Positions 19,881 through 30,047 of a DNA stretch of 36,799 nt are shown here, in pieces. The stretch comes from a virus: positions 1 to 36,799 of IMG/VR virus record IMGVR_UViG_3300042905_003071; one strand, 5' to 3'. How positions within the stretch are numbered: position 1 is the first letter of the stretch; each line of letters starts with the position of its first letter. Below the pieces are notes generated by a model that did no database searches, was not told where the DNA came from, and saw only the letters and a program-made list of their open reading frames with translations. Position numbers and translations under genes: made by a program.

Positions 19881-21826
19881 CAGTTCAACACGCCCCACGT
19901 TGCGCCGCCGGTCTGCGTAACCCATGCAGACCCGGCAGTTGACGCGTTGTTTAGATAGGCCCGGCAAATGGTGTCCTGCGTCAGCGAACCAATCAGGCTA
20001 ATACCCATGCACTCGATATAGCCGACTCCAGACGAACCCCACGGCGGCGCGTTGGTGACCGTGCCCGAGGTCAAGTCAAGAACCAGCTTTGTTCCCGCGC
20101 GAAGGCTGCGGACGCTGAAAACCCATCCGCTATAGTACATTCGAAAGCCGGGATTGTCCCCGATCTCGAACGCCTTGAACGACAGGATTTCATCGCCGGC
20201 AATGTTTGAAATAGCCCGCGTCTGGTTGCCCGCAATGGCCAGAGAGGTTGAGCATTTATCGACCTTGACCGTCAGTTTTGCGGTTAGGTTCGTACCCGCC
20301 GTGTAGCCGGTATAGGCGATGCAAGGGAAGGTGATCGGGCCGGACACGTTCTTGACCGACAGGATCGTCTCTGCGGATTTCCCAGCCACTTGCGAGGCGT
20401 CGAACTCTAGCACCCCGCGCCCGATCATCGTTGTGGTGAAGCCGCTCCGGGGAATGAGCGTCAGACCGTCAACCTCTGTTGTTGAGGCTGCGCCGCCCGT
20501 CTGCGCCGACAGGACGTAGCGCACAATGTCCACATCCGAAATGATCGTACCGTTACGGATTGCCCCGTACATTTCAGCATCAGTAGCTAGTTGTTGAAAC
20601 GCGGCCACGGAGTGCGACGCACCGAGCGGAGAAACCGCCGTGGCGCTCTTGTAATATTCAACGTGGGGATTGAGAACCAGACCGCCCCCGCGCTGAAAAT
20701 CGAACTCAACGGAGTCAGATATGGCAACCGTGGATGAGTTTCCGTCTATGGCCCGCCGCCGGACAAAGGGGCGGTAAAGAACGGTATCTCCGCACTGGTC
20801 TTTGTACGACCGCCCCTGGCAGTCCTCAAATACTGCGTCATAAACGCGAACGGAACCCTCGCGCTTGGTAAATCCCGCACCACGACCAAAGCATTTGATG
20901 CCGTCAGCGTCCGTCGTGCCGCCGCCGATCTTGATACGACGCACGACCGGCGTGTAAAGCTCAACTTCGCCATCAAACCCCGAGATACTGATCCCGCTGC
21001 TTTCACCGCCCGCGAGCTGACGCGACACATCTTCGACAGTCGGAGAACGCATCACCACGCGCTCAAAACGACCGACGAGGAAGATGCCAGACGCGACCGA
21101 ATAGGCCGTCACTGCGTAAACATTCTTGATGTGAACCGGGGCGTTTATAACGACCGTCCCGCCAGTCGCCGCTTCGTTGTGGCGTAGCCAAATACCCGCC
21201 GCTGCCTTGTCATTGCAGTTGATCGTAAGCGTTCCGCCTCCGGTAATGCTGTGGCTCTTAGCGGTCGTGGTTTCGGCGTAAAACACCCGGTTGAAGGCGG
21301 TAGAGGCCGCGTCAACCGTGATCGTCACATCGTCCCGCAAAATAATGTGTAATTCGCTGCCATCAATAGCGGTTTCTGGCGTAATCGTCCCGTTAATTGT
21401 GTAGTTTCCCGAAAGCTCCACCGCTCGCCCGTCAGCCATAGCAGCGGTGAACGCACTAAGCAGCGTCGCCGTCGTCACAGTGGCGTTAGTAAACGCCCCA
21501 AACTCGCCCGAGTTAGGCTGGACGGGCGCTTGACGCAGTTTGTCTTGGCCCGTGACCGTGACCGCCCCGGTTCCAGACGGAACAAAGTTGGTTTCGACGA
21601 GATCGATTTGGCCGAACGCAGCGAGAAACGCCGCTTGGTTGGCAGTAGCCAGAAGCGAACGCGTGAAGGCTGTGCCGATGACCGTCCCCACATAGGTGCC
21701 CAGAACAGATGCTGTCGTGCGCTTGGCTGGACCAGGCGAACGGTAAACAGCCAACACATCGCTATCCACCAACGGGGCAGATAGCGCCTGAAGTTCCGGA
21801 AAAGTCTTGCGGGGCGTGGTGGCCAT
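19880..21826 (-). CDS. Tailspike with right-handed beta-helix
   Basis: A 648-aa protein. The N-terminus (TTPRKTFPELQALSAPLVDS, about residues 1-80) is a short anchoring domain of the kind seen on podovirus spikes. From about 100 to 460 there are repeating Val/Ile/Gly-rich strands (GGGTLTINCNDKAAAGIWLR, SVRVYDAVFEDCQGRSYKDQ) typical of a parallel beta-helix. The last part forms beta-sandwich-like strands. Such spikes bind and often cleave surface polysaccharide, making this the main host-range candidate. Catalytic residues cannot be assigned. Confidence 0.82.
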   Translation of the reverse strand: MATTPRKTFPELQALSAPLVDSDVLAVYRSPGPAKRTTASVLGTYVGTVIGTAFTRSLLATANQAAFLAAFGQIDLVETNFVPSGTGAVTVTGQDKLRQAPVQPNSGEFGAFTNATVTTATLLSAFTAAMADGRAVELSGNYTINGTITPETAIDGSELHIILRDDVTITVDAASTAFNRVFYAETTTAKSHSITGGGTLTINCNDKAAAGIWLRHNEAATGGTVVINAPVHIKNVYAVTAYSVASGIFLVGRFERVVMRSPTVEDVSRQLAGGESSGISISGFDGEVELYTPVVRRIKIGGGTTDADGIKCFGRGAGFTKREGSVRVYDAVFEDCQGRSYKDQCGDTVLYRPFVRRRAIDGNSSTVAISDSVEFDFQRGGGLVLNPHVEYYKSATAVSPLGASHSVAAFQQLATDAEMYGAIRNGTIISDVDIVRYVLSAQTGGAASTTEVDGLTLIPRSGFTTTMIGRGVLEFDASQVAGKSAETILSVKNVSGPITFPCIAYTGYTAGTNLTAKLTVKVDKCSTSLAIAGNQTRAISNIAGDEILSFKAFEIGDNPGFRMYYSGWVFSVRSLRAGTKLVLDLTSGTVTNAPPWGSSGVGYIECMGISLIGSLTQDTICRAYLNNASTAGSAWVTQTGGATWGVLN

Positions 21827-21835
21827 TGTGGTCCC

Positions 21836-23014
21836 TTAAAACTTGATAATAAACATGAGGGCGATGTTACGCGGGCGCGTCTCGCTGCCGCCGGTCGATG
21901 CCGTGTTATATGGCGTAATGGTTTCAGCGCCGCCGGTGCCGGTCGTGGTCAAGCCTGATCCAGTGTCATCGGTCGCAGACGGAGGGGTAACGCTGTGAAC
22001 GTGTGCCTCAATGGCTCCAGCCTGCGCCGAACCAAACGCGCGAGCCGGATCAATGCCCCGCCCGTTATCCCAGCCACGGGCAAACTCGCCGCGCATGTCT
22101 GGCAGTCGGAAATCAGTGCCAGCCTCACCGCCCGTATTGAACGTCGTGCCAATGGCTGCAAACAAACCGGCATAGGTCGTGCGCGACACCACCGCTGCGT
22201 TACATTCCAACCAGCCAGTCGGAGCCGTGTTAGCCGCATACATGGTCACAGAACCAACAGGCACCGCAGCCGCAAACGTGCCAGCCGCGCTAAGGAAGCG
22301 AGCCGCAGTCGTATCGCCAGCCGCAGGAGCGGGAACTAGGCCCTTAGTGCCGCCCGACCCGCTATCACCCACAACCGCGCTAAGGATCGCGGTCGCTTGA
22401 GCGCCGGTCAAATCCTCAACAGCGCCCGTCCCAGCCGTCACGCGGCCCTTGATCGTGGCCGTGGCTACCGTCGCCAGTTTGGCATTTGTGAACGATGCGT
22501 CGGGAACGGTCACAGTCGAGGTGAACGTAGCCGTGCCGTTAAAAGTCTGGTTGCCGGTAAACGTGCCAGTAGCCACTACCGACAGCGTATCTGCGCCAGC
22601 GTTGCCAATGGTCGTGTTACCGTTGACCGTCAGGTTTCCAGTTACGGTCTGGTTTCCGGCGAACGTCACACCAAGCGGGAACGTCACCCCAGCCGAGGTA
22701 GCAGCCAGAACGGACACACCACCGCACACCAGGCTTACCGAGTTAGCAGCCGGGAAGTAAAAGCCCGTATCTACATCACCAATCACCGCGATTGACGGCG
22801 CCGTAATCAGGCCATCGGAAACGCGGATGCCTTGAGCAAACGGAATGACCGCCGCCGCAGGAGTCTGGCCATCGGATGCCAGCGATTGCGTCAGCGCCGT
22901 AGCGAGGTCCGCAAGCGTTGCGTTCCAATCGTCCGACAGGATTGCAGTTTCAGGAACCGCAGGGTTCCATGTGTTTGATGGGGGCGAATATGAGCCAGAA
23001 CCGTTGCGGGCCAT
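21836..23014 (-). CDS. Tail protein with phage tail-collar domain
   Basis: A 392-aa fibre. The first two thirds are Thr/Gly/Val-rich repeats such as GVTFAGNQTVTGNLTVNGNT and GNQTFNGTATFTSTVTVPDA, a trimeric fibre shaft. The C-terminal domain is a tail-collar fold: VPVGSVTMYAANTAPTGWLE, then FRLPDMRGEFARGWDNGRGI and the closing ETRPRNIALMFIIKF. Proteins of this type are side fibres or spikes binding the host surface. It is encoded nine bases before the tailspike. Confidence 0.88.
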   Translation of the reverse strand: MARNGSGSYSPPSNTWNPAVPETAILSDDWNATLADLATALTQSLASDGQTPAAAVIPFAQGIRVSDGLITAPSIAVIGDVDTGFYFPAANSVSLVCGGVSVLAATSAGVTFPLGVTFAGNQTVTGNLTVNGNTTIGNAGADTLSVVATGTFTGNQTFNGTATFTSTVTVPDASFTNAKLATVATATIKGRVTAGTGAVEDLTGAQATAILSAVVGDSGSGGTKGLVPAPAAGDTTAARFLSAAGTFAAAVPVGSVTMYAANTAPTGWLECNAAVVSRTTYAGLFAAIGTTFNTGGEAGTDFRLPDMRGEFARGWDNGRGIDPARAFGSAQAGAIEAHVHSVTPPSATDDTGSGLTTTGTGGAETITPYNTASTGGSETRPRNIALMFIIKF

Positions 23015-23016
23015 CT

Positions 23017-25290
23017 CTAGTCCTCTTGTCCTGCCGTAACCGCTACGCCCGCACGGATGCGGTTAGCGCCACGGGGACGGTTGAGCGCACGGGTCAGCCG
23101 GGCGTTAAAGTCTTCGGAGTTGGACATCAGCAGATCGGCCAGCGTTTCGGCGTTGCGACGGGCAAGGAAATCATCAACGCCCTGCCCGATCCTCGCGGGA
23201 ATGCCGAGCGGGTTTGTTGCCGATTTCACCGCGCCTGATGCTAGGTTTCCGCCGCGAAGGGCCTCGATTGCTTCCGTATTAAAAGCGGTTTCCGAACCGG
23301 CGCGTTGACGCTGGCCCGTTGCTTGCAATACCTCGACAAGCTGCGCCATCGGGTCAGAACCGCGAGCAGGCATCGCGTTGGCGCTCAAGGGTGGGAACGC
23401 CATGTTAGGGTCGGGGCGGTTCACAACGTCCAGCGCACCCATAACAGTCCGGCGTTGTTCAGGGTTGCCAAAAGCTCGCGCGGCAAAGTTTGCGCCGCCA
23501 AACTGGTTAGAACCCGTAGCCAATTCTTGCTGCGCTTCCATCGCTTGACGCGCCAGTTGCTGCCGAACAAGCGGGCCACCGACAGACGGGTCAATCTCGC
23601 CCATGAGTTCTAGCGCACGGGCAGTTTCAGCAGCTTGACCCTCAAACGGCATCGACGGAAACAATGCTTCCGTTTGCCCAGCGAGATTTGGCTGAACATC
23701 AGATTGACCGGCAATTGTGCCGATGGGTCCGCGCCGAAGCGGATCAACAAATGCTTGGCGTCCCGTTGCTACGGTTTGTCGTGCTGCTGCAAACTCAGGC
23801 GATGTTGCCCCAGCCAGTTGTCGCGCCAGAGCTGCGGCTTGTTCGCGTTGCGCCGCCAACGTGTAGTTGCCCGTTGGATTCATCACACCGGGCCGCGCTT
23901 GCTCGCCCATCGTGTCAAGCTGCTGAATGACGCGATTTACGGTCGAAAGGTCTTCAGGGCCGCCCGTGACAAGCGGAGCAAGCTCTTCATTTCCCATAAG
24001 TTGCGCCGACGCCGTGCGGTAAGATGCGTTGGCTTGCAACCGCGCAAGGTCCGCTGGGTCTAGCGTCTGTCCGGGAAGTTGAGCGTATAGCGGTTCAGCG
24101 CTTTCATTTACGCGCTGGCGCATTGTGTTAAGCACATTTTCCGCTGCGCTTTGTGCTTGTCCAGCAAGCTCGCCCGGCTCAACGCTTGGCGCAATCTGGT
24201 TCAGCCGCGACTCGATAGCGCCCTGCACCTGCGCGGGACGATTGGCAAACATCGGGGCCATGCGCGTCGTCTGGCCTTCCACCACACGCTGCAATCGACT
24301 AAGGCCAGTTCCGCCGCCCGTAACTTGCTGAATGGCCTCCGCGTTGGTTAGGTCAATGCCCATCGCTTCCGCGTCACGCCGAAGCGCCGTTGCCAGTTGC
24401 AGATTTTGTGGCGTTACGCCTTCCGCCGCATTGCGAAGGGAAATGTCAGCCCCGCCGCGAACCGCGCCCGCGCCACCAACGGCAAAACCACCCCCAAGGC
24501 CACCGAGCAACCGGGCAAAGTTTTCAGCGTTTGTATCGCGCTCACCGCCGCTCATTCCCCGCGCAATCTGGCCAGCGGTTTCGCTAGTAAACGCCGGGAC
24601 CGCTACGGATGCGCCCCTTGCAAGGGCCGAACCGGGTGCCAGCGCACCGGGAAGAAACTCGCCAAGGGTCCGCGAGTATTCACCTGCAACGGTCTGCGGC
24701 TGATAATAATCCCGCCCCAGCCCCTGACGAATCGTCTCGTTTAATTGTTCGCCAGTCGGGCCAACAATGCCAAATCCCGGCATATTTTGCCCCAGCGATT
24801 GCTCGCCGTAAATCATCTGCCCGATTGTGCCTTGCATACCAGCAAGGCCGGTCAGTCCCTCAACCACGCCAGTCGGAAGCGATTTTGCTATGTCTTCGAC
24901 GACAGACTGCGGACGAACATTAACGCCCGGCGCTTGTGGCAGATCACCGACGCGAAATTGTCCTTCTACAGGGTCAGAGGGAAGGGGATAGACCGTGCCA
25001 TCAGGGCCTTTAACCCACATTCCACGCTTCATGCCCGCAGCGGTCGCGCGGTCCACCGTAGCAAGATCAATTGGGTTGTTTGGCGACGAACCGGGGCCGG
25101 TGTCAGGATAAATGCCGTTGTCACCCGCGTCTTGTTGCGGGTTGAAACCGACCGAGGCGTAAAAATCAGCCAGCGGGATGTCAGAATAGAACCGGCCATG
25201 AATGGCATTCGCCAGTGTCATGTCGTCCATATCGTCATATTCGGGGAACCGTTCCCGAACCTGATCCATTGTCATTTTTTCTTGCGGCAT
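23017..25290 (-). CDS. Internal virion/DNA ejection protein (757 aa)
   Basis: A long protein without enzyme motifs. The N-terminus has FPEYDDMDDMTLANAIHGRF-YSD, a short motif often found at the start of podovirus internal virion proteins. A Gly/Ala-rich amphipathic stretch lies around 120-270 (TGVVEGLTGLAGMQGTIGQM; GLGGGFAVGGAGAVRGGA), which could insert into membrane. The C-terminal half is helical, Gln/Ala/Arg-rich (LAAQREQAAALARQLAGA). By position it matches the ejected proteins of P22-like phages, which extend the tail through the envelope. Confidence 0.75.
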   Translation of the reverse strand: MPQEKMTMDQVRERFPEYDDMDDMTLANAIHGRFYSDIPLADFYASVGFNPQQDAGDNGIYPDTGPGSSPNNPIDLATVDRATAAGMKRGMWVKGPDGTVYPLPSDPVEGQFRVGDLPQAPGVNVRPQSVVEDIAKSLPTGVVEGLTGLAGMQGTIGQMIYGEQSLGQNMPGFGIVGPTGEQLNETIRQGLGRDYYQPQTVAGEYSRTLGEFLPGALAPGSALARGASVAVPAFTSETAGQIARGMSGGERDTNAENFARLLGGLGGGFAVGGAGAVRGGADISLRNAAEGVTPQNLQLATALRRDAEAMGIDLTNAEAIQQVTGGGTGLSRLQRVVEGQTTRMAPMFANRPAQVQGAIESRLNQIAPSVEPGELAGQAQSAAENVLNTMRQRVNESAEPLYAQLPGQTLDPADLARLQANASYRTASAQLMGNEELAPLVTGGPEDLSTVNRVIQQLDTMGEQARPGVMNPTGNYTLAAQREQAAALARQLAGATSPEFAAARQTVATGRQAFVDPLRRGPIGTIAGQSDVQPNLAGQTEALFPSMPFEGQAAETARALELMGEIDPSVGGPLVRQQLARQAMEAQQELATGSNQFGGANFAARAFGNPEQRRTVMGALDVVNRPDPNMAFPPLSANAMPARGSDPMAQLVEVLQATGQRQRAGSETAFNTEAIEALRGGNLASGAVKSATNPLGIPARIGQGVDDFLARRNAETLADLLMSNSEDFNARLTRALNRPRGANRIRAGVAVTAGQED

Positions 25291-26831
25291 TAGCGCAGCC
25301 CCAAGGGGTCATTGTTGCTAGGTGACGACCGGTTTGGGCGGTTTGGCGCAGGAGCGCGAGAAGGCGGCGCGGGCGCTTCTTCCCATCCATAAGCCTGACG
25401 AACAGACGGCGGCACAACGTCATCAAACGCGCCAGCCCCAAGGCTACGGTCCAGAAATTCTCTGCGACCCATGACCTGCTCACGAATCATGGGCATTTGC
25501 GTCCCATACAGTGTTTCGGCCACACCGGAGATTTGTGCGCGAATCTCTGGACTAAACCGCCCTGACGATGTGAGATAGCCGCGCAGACCGGCCAAGCCGC
25601 CCGCGATGCCTTGCACTTCCAGTTGCAGATTAACGTCGCCCTCTTTGACCACACCGTCGTCAATAAGGCGTTGCAATCCGTTAACCGCAGCAATGTCGCC
25701 CGCGCCGTTTTGCGCTCCCACACCGGCCCGCACCGCCTGAATGTTGCGGGTAATTGCGGTTGCTTGGTCGAGAAGTGGGCGAATCCGCTGTTGCTCGCCA
25801 GTGATGGCTGCAAACCGCGCGACTTGGTTTCCGCCGAGGTCTTCGCTACCGCCAGTCTCAGCAACAAGCGTCCCGTCTCTAAGGCGTCGATAGTTCGTCG
25901 GTGGCGTTTGACGCGTTGACAATTCGCCCGCCGCGTCAACTTGGTATGTCGTTCCCTCGACCATGCCGTTTGGATCGTTAGGCCCCGCGACGATAGTTCT
26001 GGTCCGGGCCAACTCAGGCACCCCCTGTTCGCCAAACACCGGCGTCGGCGGCGTGGCTCCTGTCGGGTCAATGTAATATTTAACGCCCCTTACGTCTTCC
26101 ACTACCAAACGCTCAGCGGCAGGCGCGTCCATGCGCTGACGGATGCGGCTAATCTCACCATTCACCCACGCTCCGACAGCAGGGTCACCCGTGCGGCGGA
26201 ATATTTCCAAGCCTTGTTGAATGGCAGCCCCTTCCCCGGCGGTGCCCATCAACGGGTTTTGCGGAATTGCTGGTGCAACGGGCGCAGCCATTTGCGGCGC
26301 TGTGGCAACCGGACCTGGCTGCGTTGGCAGCGGGCCAGACAACAGCGCATTTTCCAGCGTTGGCTGCGGCGTTGCCTCGACGGGCGCAACCGGCGTTGGG
26401 GGCGGCACGTTAGCAACAGGAATGGGCTGACCGACATTGGGCAGGTTAGACCCCACGACCTCACCAACCGGCGTTGTAGGCCCGGTCGATGCCGGTGTGC
26501 TTGGCATTGGCACCGTCGTAGGCATGGGCGTAGGTGTTGACGCAGCGGCTGACGGCGGCGGGTTGTTACCCAAAATACCGGCAAGCTGCAAAGCATAAGC
26601 ATCCGCTTGATCAGCCGTCCGCGCTGCCCGTTCGTCTCGCACAGCCCGTTCTGCACGGTTAGCGCTGAACTGCGTAATGCCTTGACCAAGGAGCCTAGCC
26701 GCCAGTTCGCCGTAACCGCCCTTAATCTCAACGGGCTGACGCTGTTCCTCAAGCAGTTTAGCCAGCATTGCGCTACGGCGCATCGTTGGCGTTTCAATCA
26801 TCTGCGGAGCAGGCATGGGAGCGCGGGCCAT
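25290..26831 (-). CDS. Internal virion/ejection protein with Pro-rich linker (513 aa)
   Basis: Start ATG 26831 (MARAPMPAPQMIETPTMRRS) is preferred to the longer frame that would overlap the upstream gene. A basic helical N-terminus (LAARLLGQGITQFSANRAER) is followed by a long Pro/Thr/Ala-rich low-complexity linker (about 105-205) and helical C-terminal segments. It lies in the three-gene block characteristic of ejection proteins. No catalytic motif seen; role inferred from position and composition. Confidence 0.7.
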   Translation of the reverse strand: MARAPMPAPQMIETPTMRRSAMLAKLLEEQRQPVEIKGGYGELAARLLGQGITQFSANRAERAVRDERAARTADQADAYALQLAGILGNNPPPSAAASTPTPMPTTVPMPSTPASTGPTTPVGEVVGSNLPNVGQPIPVANVPPPTPVAPVEATPQPTLENALLSGPLPTQPGPVATAPQMAAPVAPAIPQNPLMGTAGEGAAIQQGLEIFRRTGDPAVGAWVNGEISRIRQRMDAPAAERLVVEDVRGVKYYIDPTGATPPTPVFGEQGVPELARTRTIVAGPNDPNGMVEGTTYQVDAAGELSTRQTPPTNYRRLRDGTLVAETGGSEDLGGNQVARFAAITGEQQRIRPLLDQATAITRNIQAVRAGVGAQNGAGDIAAVNGLQRLIDDGVVKEGDVNLQLEVQGIAGGLAGLRGYLTSSGRFSPEIRAQISGVAETLYGTQMPMIREQVMGRREFLDRSLGAGAFDDVVPPSVRQAYGWEEAPAPPSRAPAPNRPNRSSPSNNDPLGLR

Positions 26832-26832
26832 T

Positions 26833-27735
26833 TTAACCCCCCGGACCACGGAACGGATAGGCACCAATGCCAGCGGAGCCAAGCGAGAACAGGCCGCTCA
26901 TTAATGCGTTGTTCTGGCCCATCCGCGCCTGATAGTTTTGATTTAACTGATTTTGCGCCAAGCCTTGAGCGCCTAGAACGTCCGTCTGGGCAATGCCGGT
27001 CGGGCTGTATTGGATGCCCTGCGGCATACCAACTTGGCCAGTTCCTAGCAGGGCTTGAAGCTGCTGAAGGGGTTGGTTCTGGACGTAAGCCCGCTCTTGC
27101 AGGCCCTGCGTCCGCGCCTGATTACCGAATGTCCCGCCCGCAATGGCTTGCTGAATAGCGCGAGATTGTTCCGCGCCACCGGCTTGGATGGCTTGGTTGG
27201 CTGCCTCTCCGTATGCGTCAGCTCTATCTCTAGCAAAATCAGATCGAAGGTTTCGCGTTGCCTCGCTATTCGCTCCAAGGCCCTGCGCGGCAAGACGTGC
27301 GTCTTGCGACCTCTCAAGCCTTTGAAACTGCGGGTCGAGGCGACGGGTCTGGCTGGCATAAACCGAATCCTCAAACCGTTGGCGGTCAAAGTCAGGCGCG
27401 TTGTAGCCTTGGAGTTCCGGCAAGCCTTCGGTGCTTAAGCCTTGACCAAGCGCCGTGTTCACGCGGCCAATCTGCTGGCCAGCCGTGTCGAGGGCGCTAC
27501 CGTAAACGCCTGTCGAGCGTTCGTAGTTCTGTTGTTCAAGCGGGCTAAGTGCCGTCTCTTGACGATAGCCACCAGGTGCGGACGGGTCAGCAATATAACG
27601 CACGGTCCCTTGAGGGCCGGACGTATTCACCATATTCAACCGCTGCTGTTCACGCGCAGTTGCGGTGTTTGCCGCGCTTTGAGCGTTGGCAAGCTGGACG
27701 GGATCAGGAGCCGCTGGGGGCCGGGGCTTGCTCAC
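26833..27735 (-). CDS. Internal virion/ejection protein (300 aa)
   Basis: Begins MSKPRPPAAPDPVQLANAQS, then AANTATAREQQRLNMVNTSG and PQGTVRYIADPSAPGGYRQE, a layout common to small internal virion proteins of podoviruses. The rest is Gln/Ala/Arg-rich helix with repeats like GLSTEGLPELQGYNAPDFD. No enzyme motif. First of three ejection-type genes; it starts inside the 3' end of the GNAT gene (32-base overlap). Confidence 0.72.
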   Translation of the reverse strand: MSKPRPPAAPDPVQLANAQSAANTATAREQQRLNMVNTSGPQGTVRYIADPSAPGGYRQETALSPLEQQNYERSTGVYGSALDTAGQQIGRVNTALGQGLSTEGLPELQGYNAPDFDRQRFEDSVYASQTRRLDPQFQRLERSQDARLAAQGLGANSEATRNLRSDFARDRADAYGEAANQAIQAGGAEQSRAIQQAIAGGTFGNQARTQGLQERAYVQNQPLQQLQALLGTGQVGMPQGIQYSPTGIAQTDVLGAQGLAQNQLNQNYQARMGQNNALMSGLFSLGSAGIGAYPFRGPGG

Positions 27736-28171
27736 TTACACGGTCCTTGTTGAAACGGTGAACACGCCACTCGCTTTCGAGGAGACCGGATATGATGCAA
27801 TCATCGTCACCATAACCACGCCGGATAGTCCCCTCATGTTTGAAACCAAACTTTGAGAGAAACTGGCGAGCGGGACGCAAACGCTTTGGCGTCAGGCTGG
27901 TGATTCTCGCCGCCCCTAATTGTTGGAACGGATAACGCAAGATACCTGTGACCAGCGAAGGCGTCAACCAGTTGGACCGACTAGCGGCAAAGCTAACCTC
28001 AATGTTGCGATATTGGGGCTGATATTGATTAAAAACCACACCGCCGATGAGATTGTCGTGTTTATCAACCACCCCGATAGCCTCGCACGGTCCCCAATCC
28101 AGTCCATGCCCAATCTGGTCCGCTACCCATTGAGCGACTAGGGGCGAGAACGGGCCGGAAACTAGCCTCAA
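27704..28171 (-). CDS. GNAT-like acetyltransferase
   Basis: A 155-aa protein with the small GNAT fold common beside tail genes of T7- and P22-type phages: DWGPCEAIGVVDKHDNLIGG, then VVFNQYQPQYRNIEVSFAAS and a region like QLGAARITSLTPKRLRPARQ, where the acetyl-CoA loop is expected, then FGFKHEGTIRRGYG. The last match (GFxxEGxxRxG) is a usual GNAT C-terminus. Substrate unknown. Both ends overlap neighbours. Confidence 0.75.
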   Translation of the reverse strand: MRLVSGPFSPLVAQWVADQIGHGLDWGPCEAIGVVDKHDNLIGGVVFNQYQPQYRNIEVSFAASRSNWLTPSLVTGILRYPFQQLGAARITSLTPKRLRPARQFLSKFGFKHEGTIRRGYGDDDCIISGLLESEWRVHRFNKDRVSEQAPAPSGS

Positions 28172-29856
28172 AGCTGCCCGCCCGTCTGGTTTTCGTATTT
28201 GAGATTAAACGCGATAATCTCGCACGGCGCATTGGTGTTTCGTGCCGATTGCATTGCAATGATGCCGTCTGCCTCATAGGCCAGCGACGTATCATCATCC
28301 ACGCCCAGATCAATGAACAGCGTAGCGTTTGGCGCTACACGCATTCGCACGGCACCGCAGTAACCAATGCCGGTAACGCTCGTCCAGCTATCGCGCGTTT
28401 GCACAGCCTCAGACCAAACCGCTACATCCCAAAGGCCCGTATCCCAACGCCCGCCCGTTGTCCTAATCGTGGTCGGAACAGCGGTTGGCACCTTTTCTTT
28501 GAAGTCCGTAACGATTTCGATGGCCGGTGCCAGGTCTGCGTTAATCCGCAATACCGGCTGGATCATCTCAAACTTCTTCAAGCTCCCGCGAGAGCCAAAA
28601 TAATTGAACGCTGTTTTGATGTCGCCAACGATGCCGGTCGTGTTGTCCGCAAAGCCTGTGTCCCATAGGCACACCGAATCAGCCGCACCAAAATACATTT
28701 GGTCGTTGGCCACAGCCCAGCAGAACGCGTCAATGCCCGTAAACCGGCACCATGCGCCCGTCTGGACGTTCTGCACATATTGCTCCGACCGCGTGAGATT
28801 GGCTATCGGGACGTTAAAGATTGCCAGCGTCCCCTTGGGATACAGCGCACCTTCCCAGCCAAAGTTGTTGCGATATTTGGTCGTCGATTGCTGGAATGCG
28901 TTCTGGATTTTCTGCGTAAGCGCCACAAGGTTCTCTTGTGCGCGGTCCAGCTTCAGCGCCTGAGAAAGCGGAACGACACCGTTGGTCGTCAGCACTACCA
29001 GGTCAGAACCATACTTGATGAGCGACCGGCGCGACAACGGCAGGCCAATGTCATAGACGCCAACCAATGCCCAATTGTTTGCGTCCGAAGGGTCAAGGCC
29101 CTGATACACCGCCACCTGACCCTGCGTAGTGACCCACACCGCCAGATCATCGGCACCAGAACCACCGTCCAGCGTCCATGTCGATTGGCAAAGGATCGAG
29201 CCGCCCTTGTCAAAAATAGGGCCGAGGTCCAGCAGATTAGCCGCGCCTTGGATAGCAAACGGCTCAAGGAACCAGCACCGTAGGCTGTTCTCTTGCACAA
29301 AGAACAGACGGCCTTTGTGGTCCATCACGTCAACTAACGTGCGCGGGTCGAGCGTAATCACCCCAGCCGTGCCAGTGATAGCCGTCGAAGCAAACGCAGA
29401 GCCGTTGTAATAGATCGGGTCAACAGAGCCGTTAGCCGCAATCATGAACGTGCCAGCGTCATTGGCGAAGTTAATCCATTGCCAACGCGCATTGCCGGTG
29501 CCGGAAAACACCTCAACCGGCGCATCGTTTTGATTGCTCACGTCATAGATCGAGCCGCCAGCCGCAGCAAAAATCTCATCCGGCACAACAGCCGTGCCAC
29601 CACGCCAAACCATCAGCGATTCAGTCGGGAGTGGCAGACCTTCTTGCCACGGCACAAACCCTTTACGCAATTCGACATAGCCAGCGCGAGGAATAAAGTT
29701 GTCCAGAATGACCGCGTTCTCAGGCGGCATATCAGCCAACGGGGATTGAGCGTCCCACCCACCAACGGGAGCCGGGACAGCGCGTCCGATAGACACTCGC
29801 TGTTGAGTTACCGACCGTAAAGGCTGGCGACCGTATCGCTGCGCCGCTTGTCTCAT
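28168..29856 (-). CDS. Tail stabilisation protein (P22 gp10-like)
   Basis: A 562-aa beta-rich protein beginning MRQAAQRYGRQPLRSVTQQR and then GGWDAQSPLADMPPENAVIL-DN, the opening shared by podovirus proteins that attach below the portal/adaptor. Repeated blades with aromatic-Gly ends (NFGWEGALYPKGTLAIFNVP; GAWCRFTGIDAFCWAVANDQ) suggest a beta-propeller. Together with the 234-aa adaptor it should close the DNA-filled head and carry spikes. ATG 29856 overlaps the preceding stop as ATGA. Confidence 0.82.
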   Translation of the reverse strand: MRQAAQRYGRQPLRSVTQQRVSIGRAVPAPVGGWDAQSPLADMPPENAVILDNFIPRAGYVELRKGFVPWQEGLPLPTESLMVWRGGTAVVPDEIFAAAGGSIYDVSNQNDAPVEVFSGTGNARWQWINFANDAGTFMIAANGSVDPIYYNGSAFASTAITGTAGVITLDPRTLVDVMDHKGRLFFVQENSLRCWFLEPFAIQGAANLLDLGPIFDKGGSILCQSTWTLDGGSGADDLAVWVTTQGQVAVYQGLDPSDANNWALVGVYDIGLPLSRRSLIKYGSDLVVLTTNGVVPLSQALKLDRAQENLVALTQKIQNAFQQSTTKYRNNFGWEGALYPKGTLAIFNVPIANLTRSEQYVQNVQTGAWCRFTGIDAFCWAVANDQMYFGAADSVCLWDTGFADNTTGIVGDIKTAFNYFGSRGSLKKFEMIQPVLRINADLAPAIEIVTDFKEKVPTAVPTTIRTTGGRWDTGLWDVAVWSEAVQTRDSWTSVTGIGYCGAVRMRVAPNATLFIDLGVDDDTSLAYEADGIIAMQSARNTNAPCEIIAFNLKYENQTGGQL

Positions 29857-30047
29857 ATCGCCACCCATGCCCCAGAACGGTTCTGATAGCCTTGTGCGCC
29901 GATATAGAACAACCGACCGTCTGGGCTATCCGCAGCGGCTGGCAAGGCTGAACCATAGCCCGGCGCATACACCGACAGCAGCGCGTTAATCTTCTTGCGC
30001 TGCGTCTCTTGGTTTTTGGTGTCAGAAATGGTGACGAACAAGATCAT
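29853..30047 (-). CDS. Hypothetical 64-aa tail-cluster protein
   Basis: Begins MILFVTISDTKNQETQRKKI, then a short aromatic region ending GAQGYQNRSGAWVAI. No membrane helix despite the hydrophobic start. It is coupled by four-base overlaps to the adaptor and stabilisation genes, which suggests a minor tail or assembly factor. No family recognised. Confidence 0.62.
   Translation of the reverse strand: MILFVTISDTKNQETQRKKINALLSVYAPGYGSALPAAADSPDGRLFYIGAQGYQNRSGAWVAI

Noticed and set aside
19880-23014. A diversity-generating retroelement acting on the tail genes
   Set aside because: No reverse transcriptase gene and no template/variable repeat pair was seen anywhere in the window.
23017-25290. 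Long plus-strand ORFs over the ejection and tail genes
   Set aside because: They are shadows of the leftward genes: basic, low-quality frames with no start signals.
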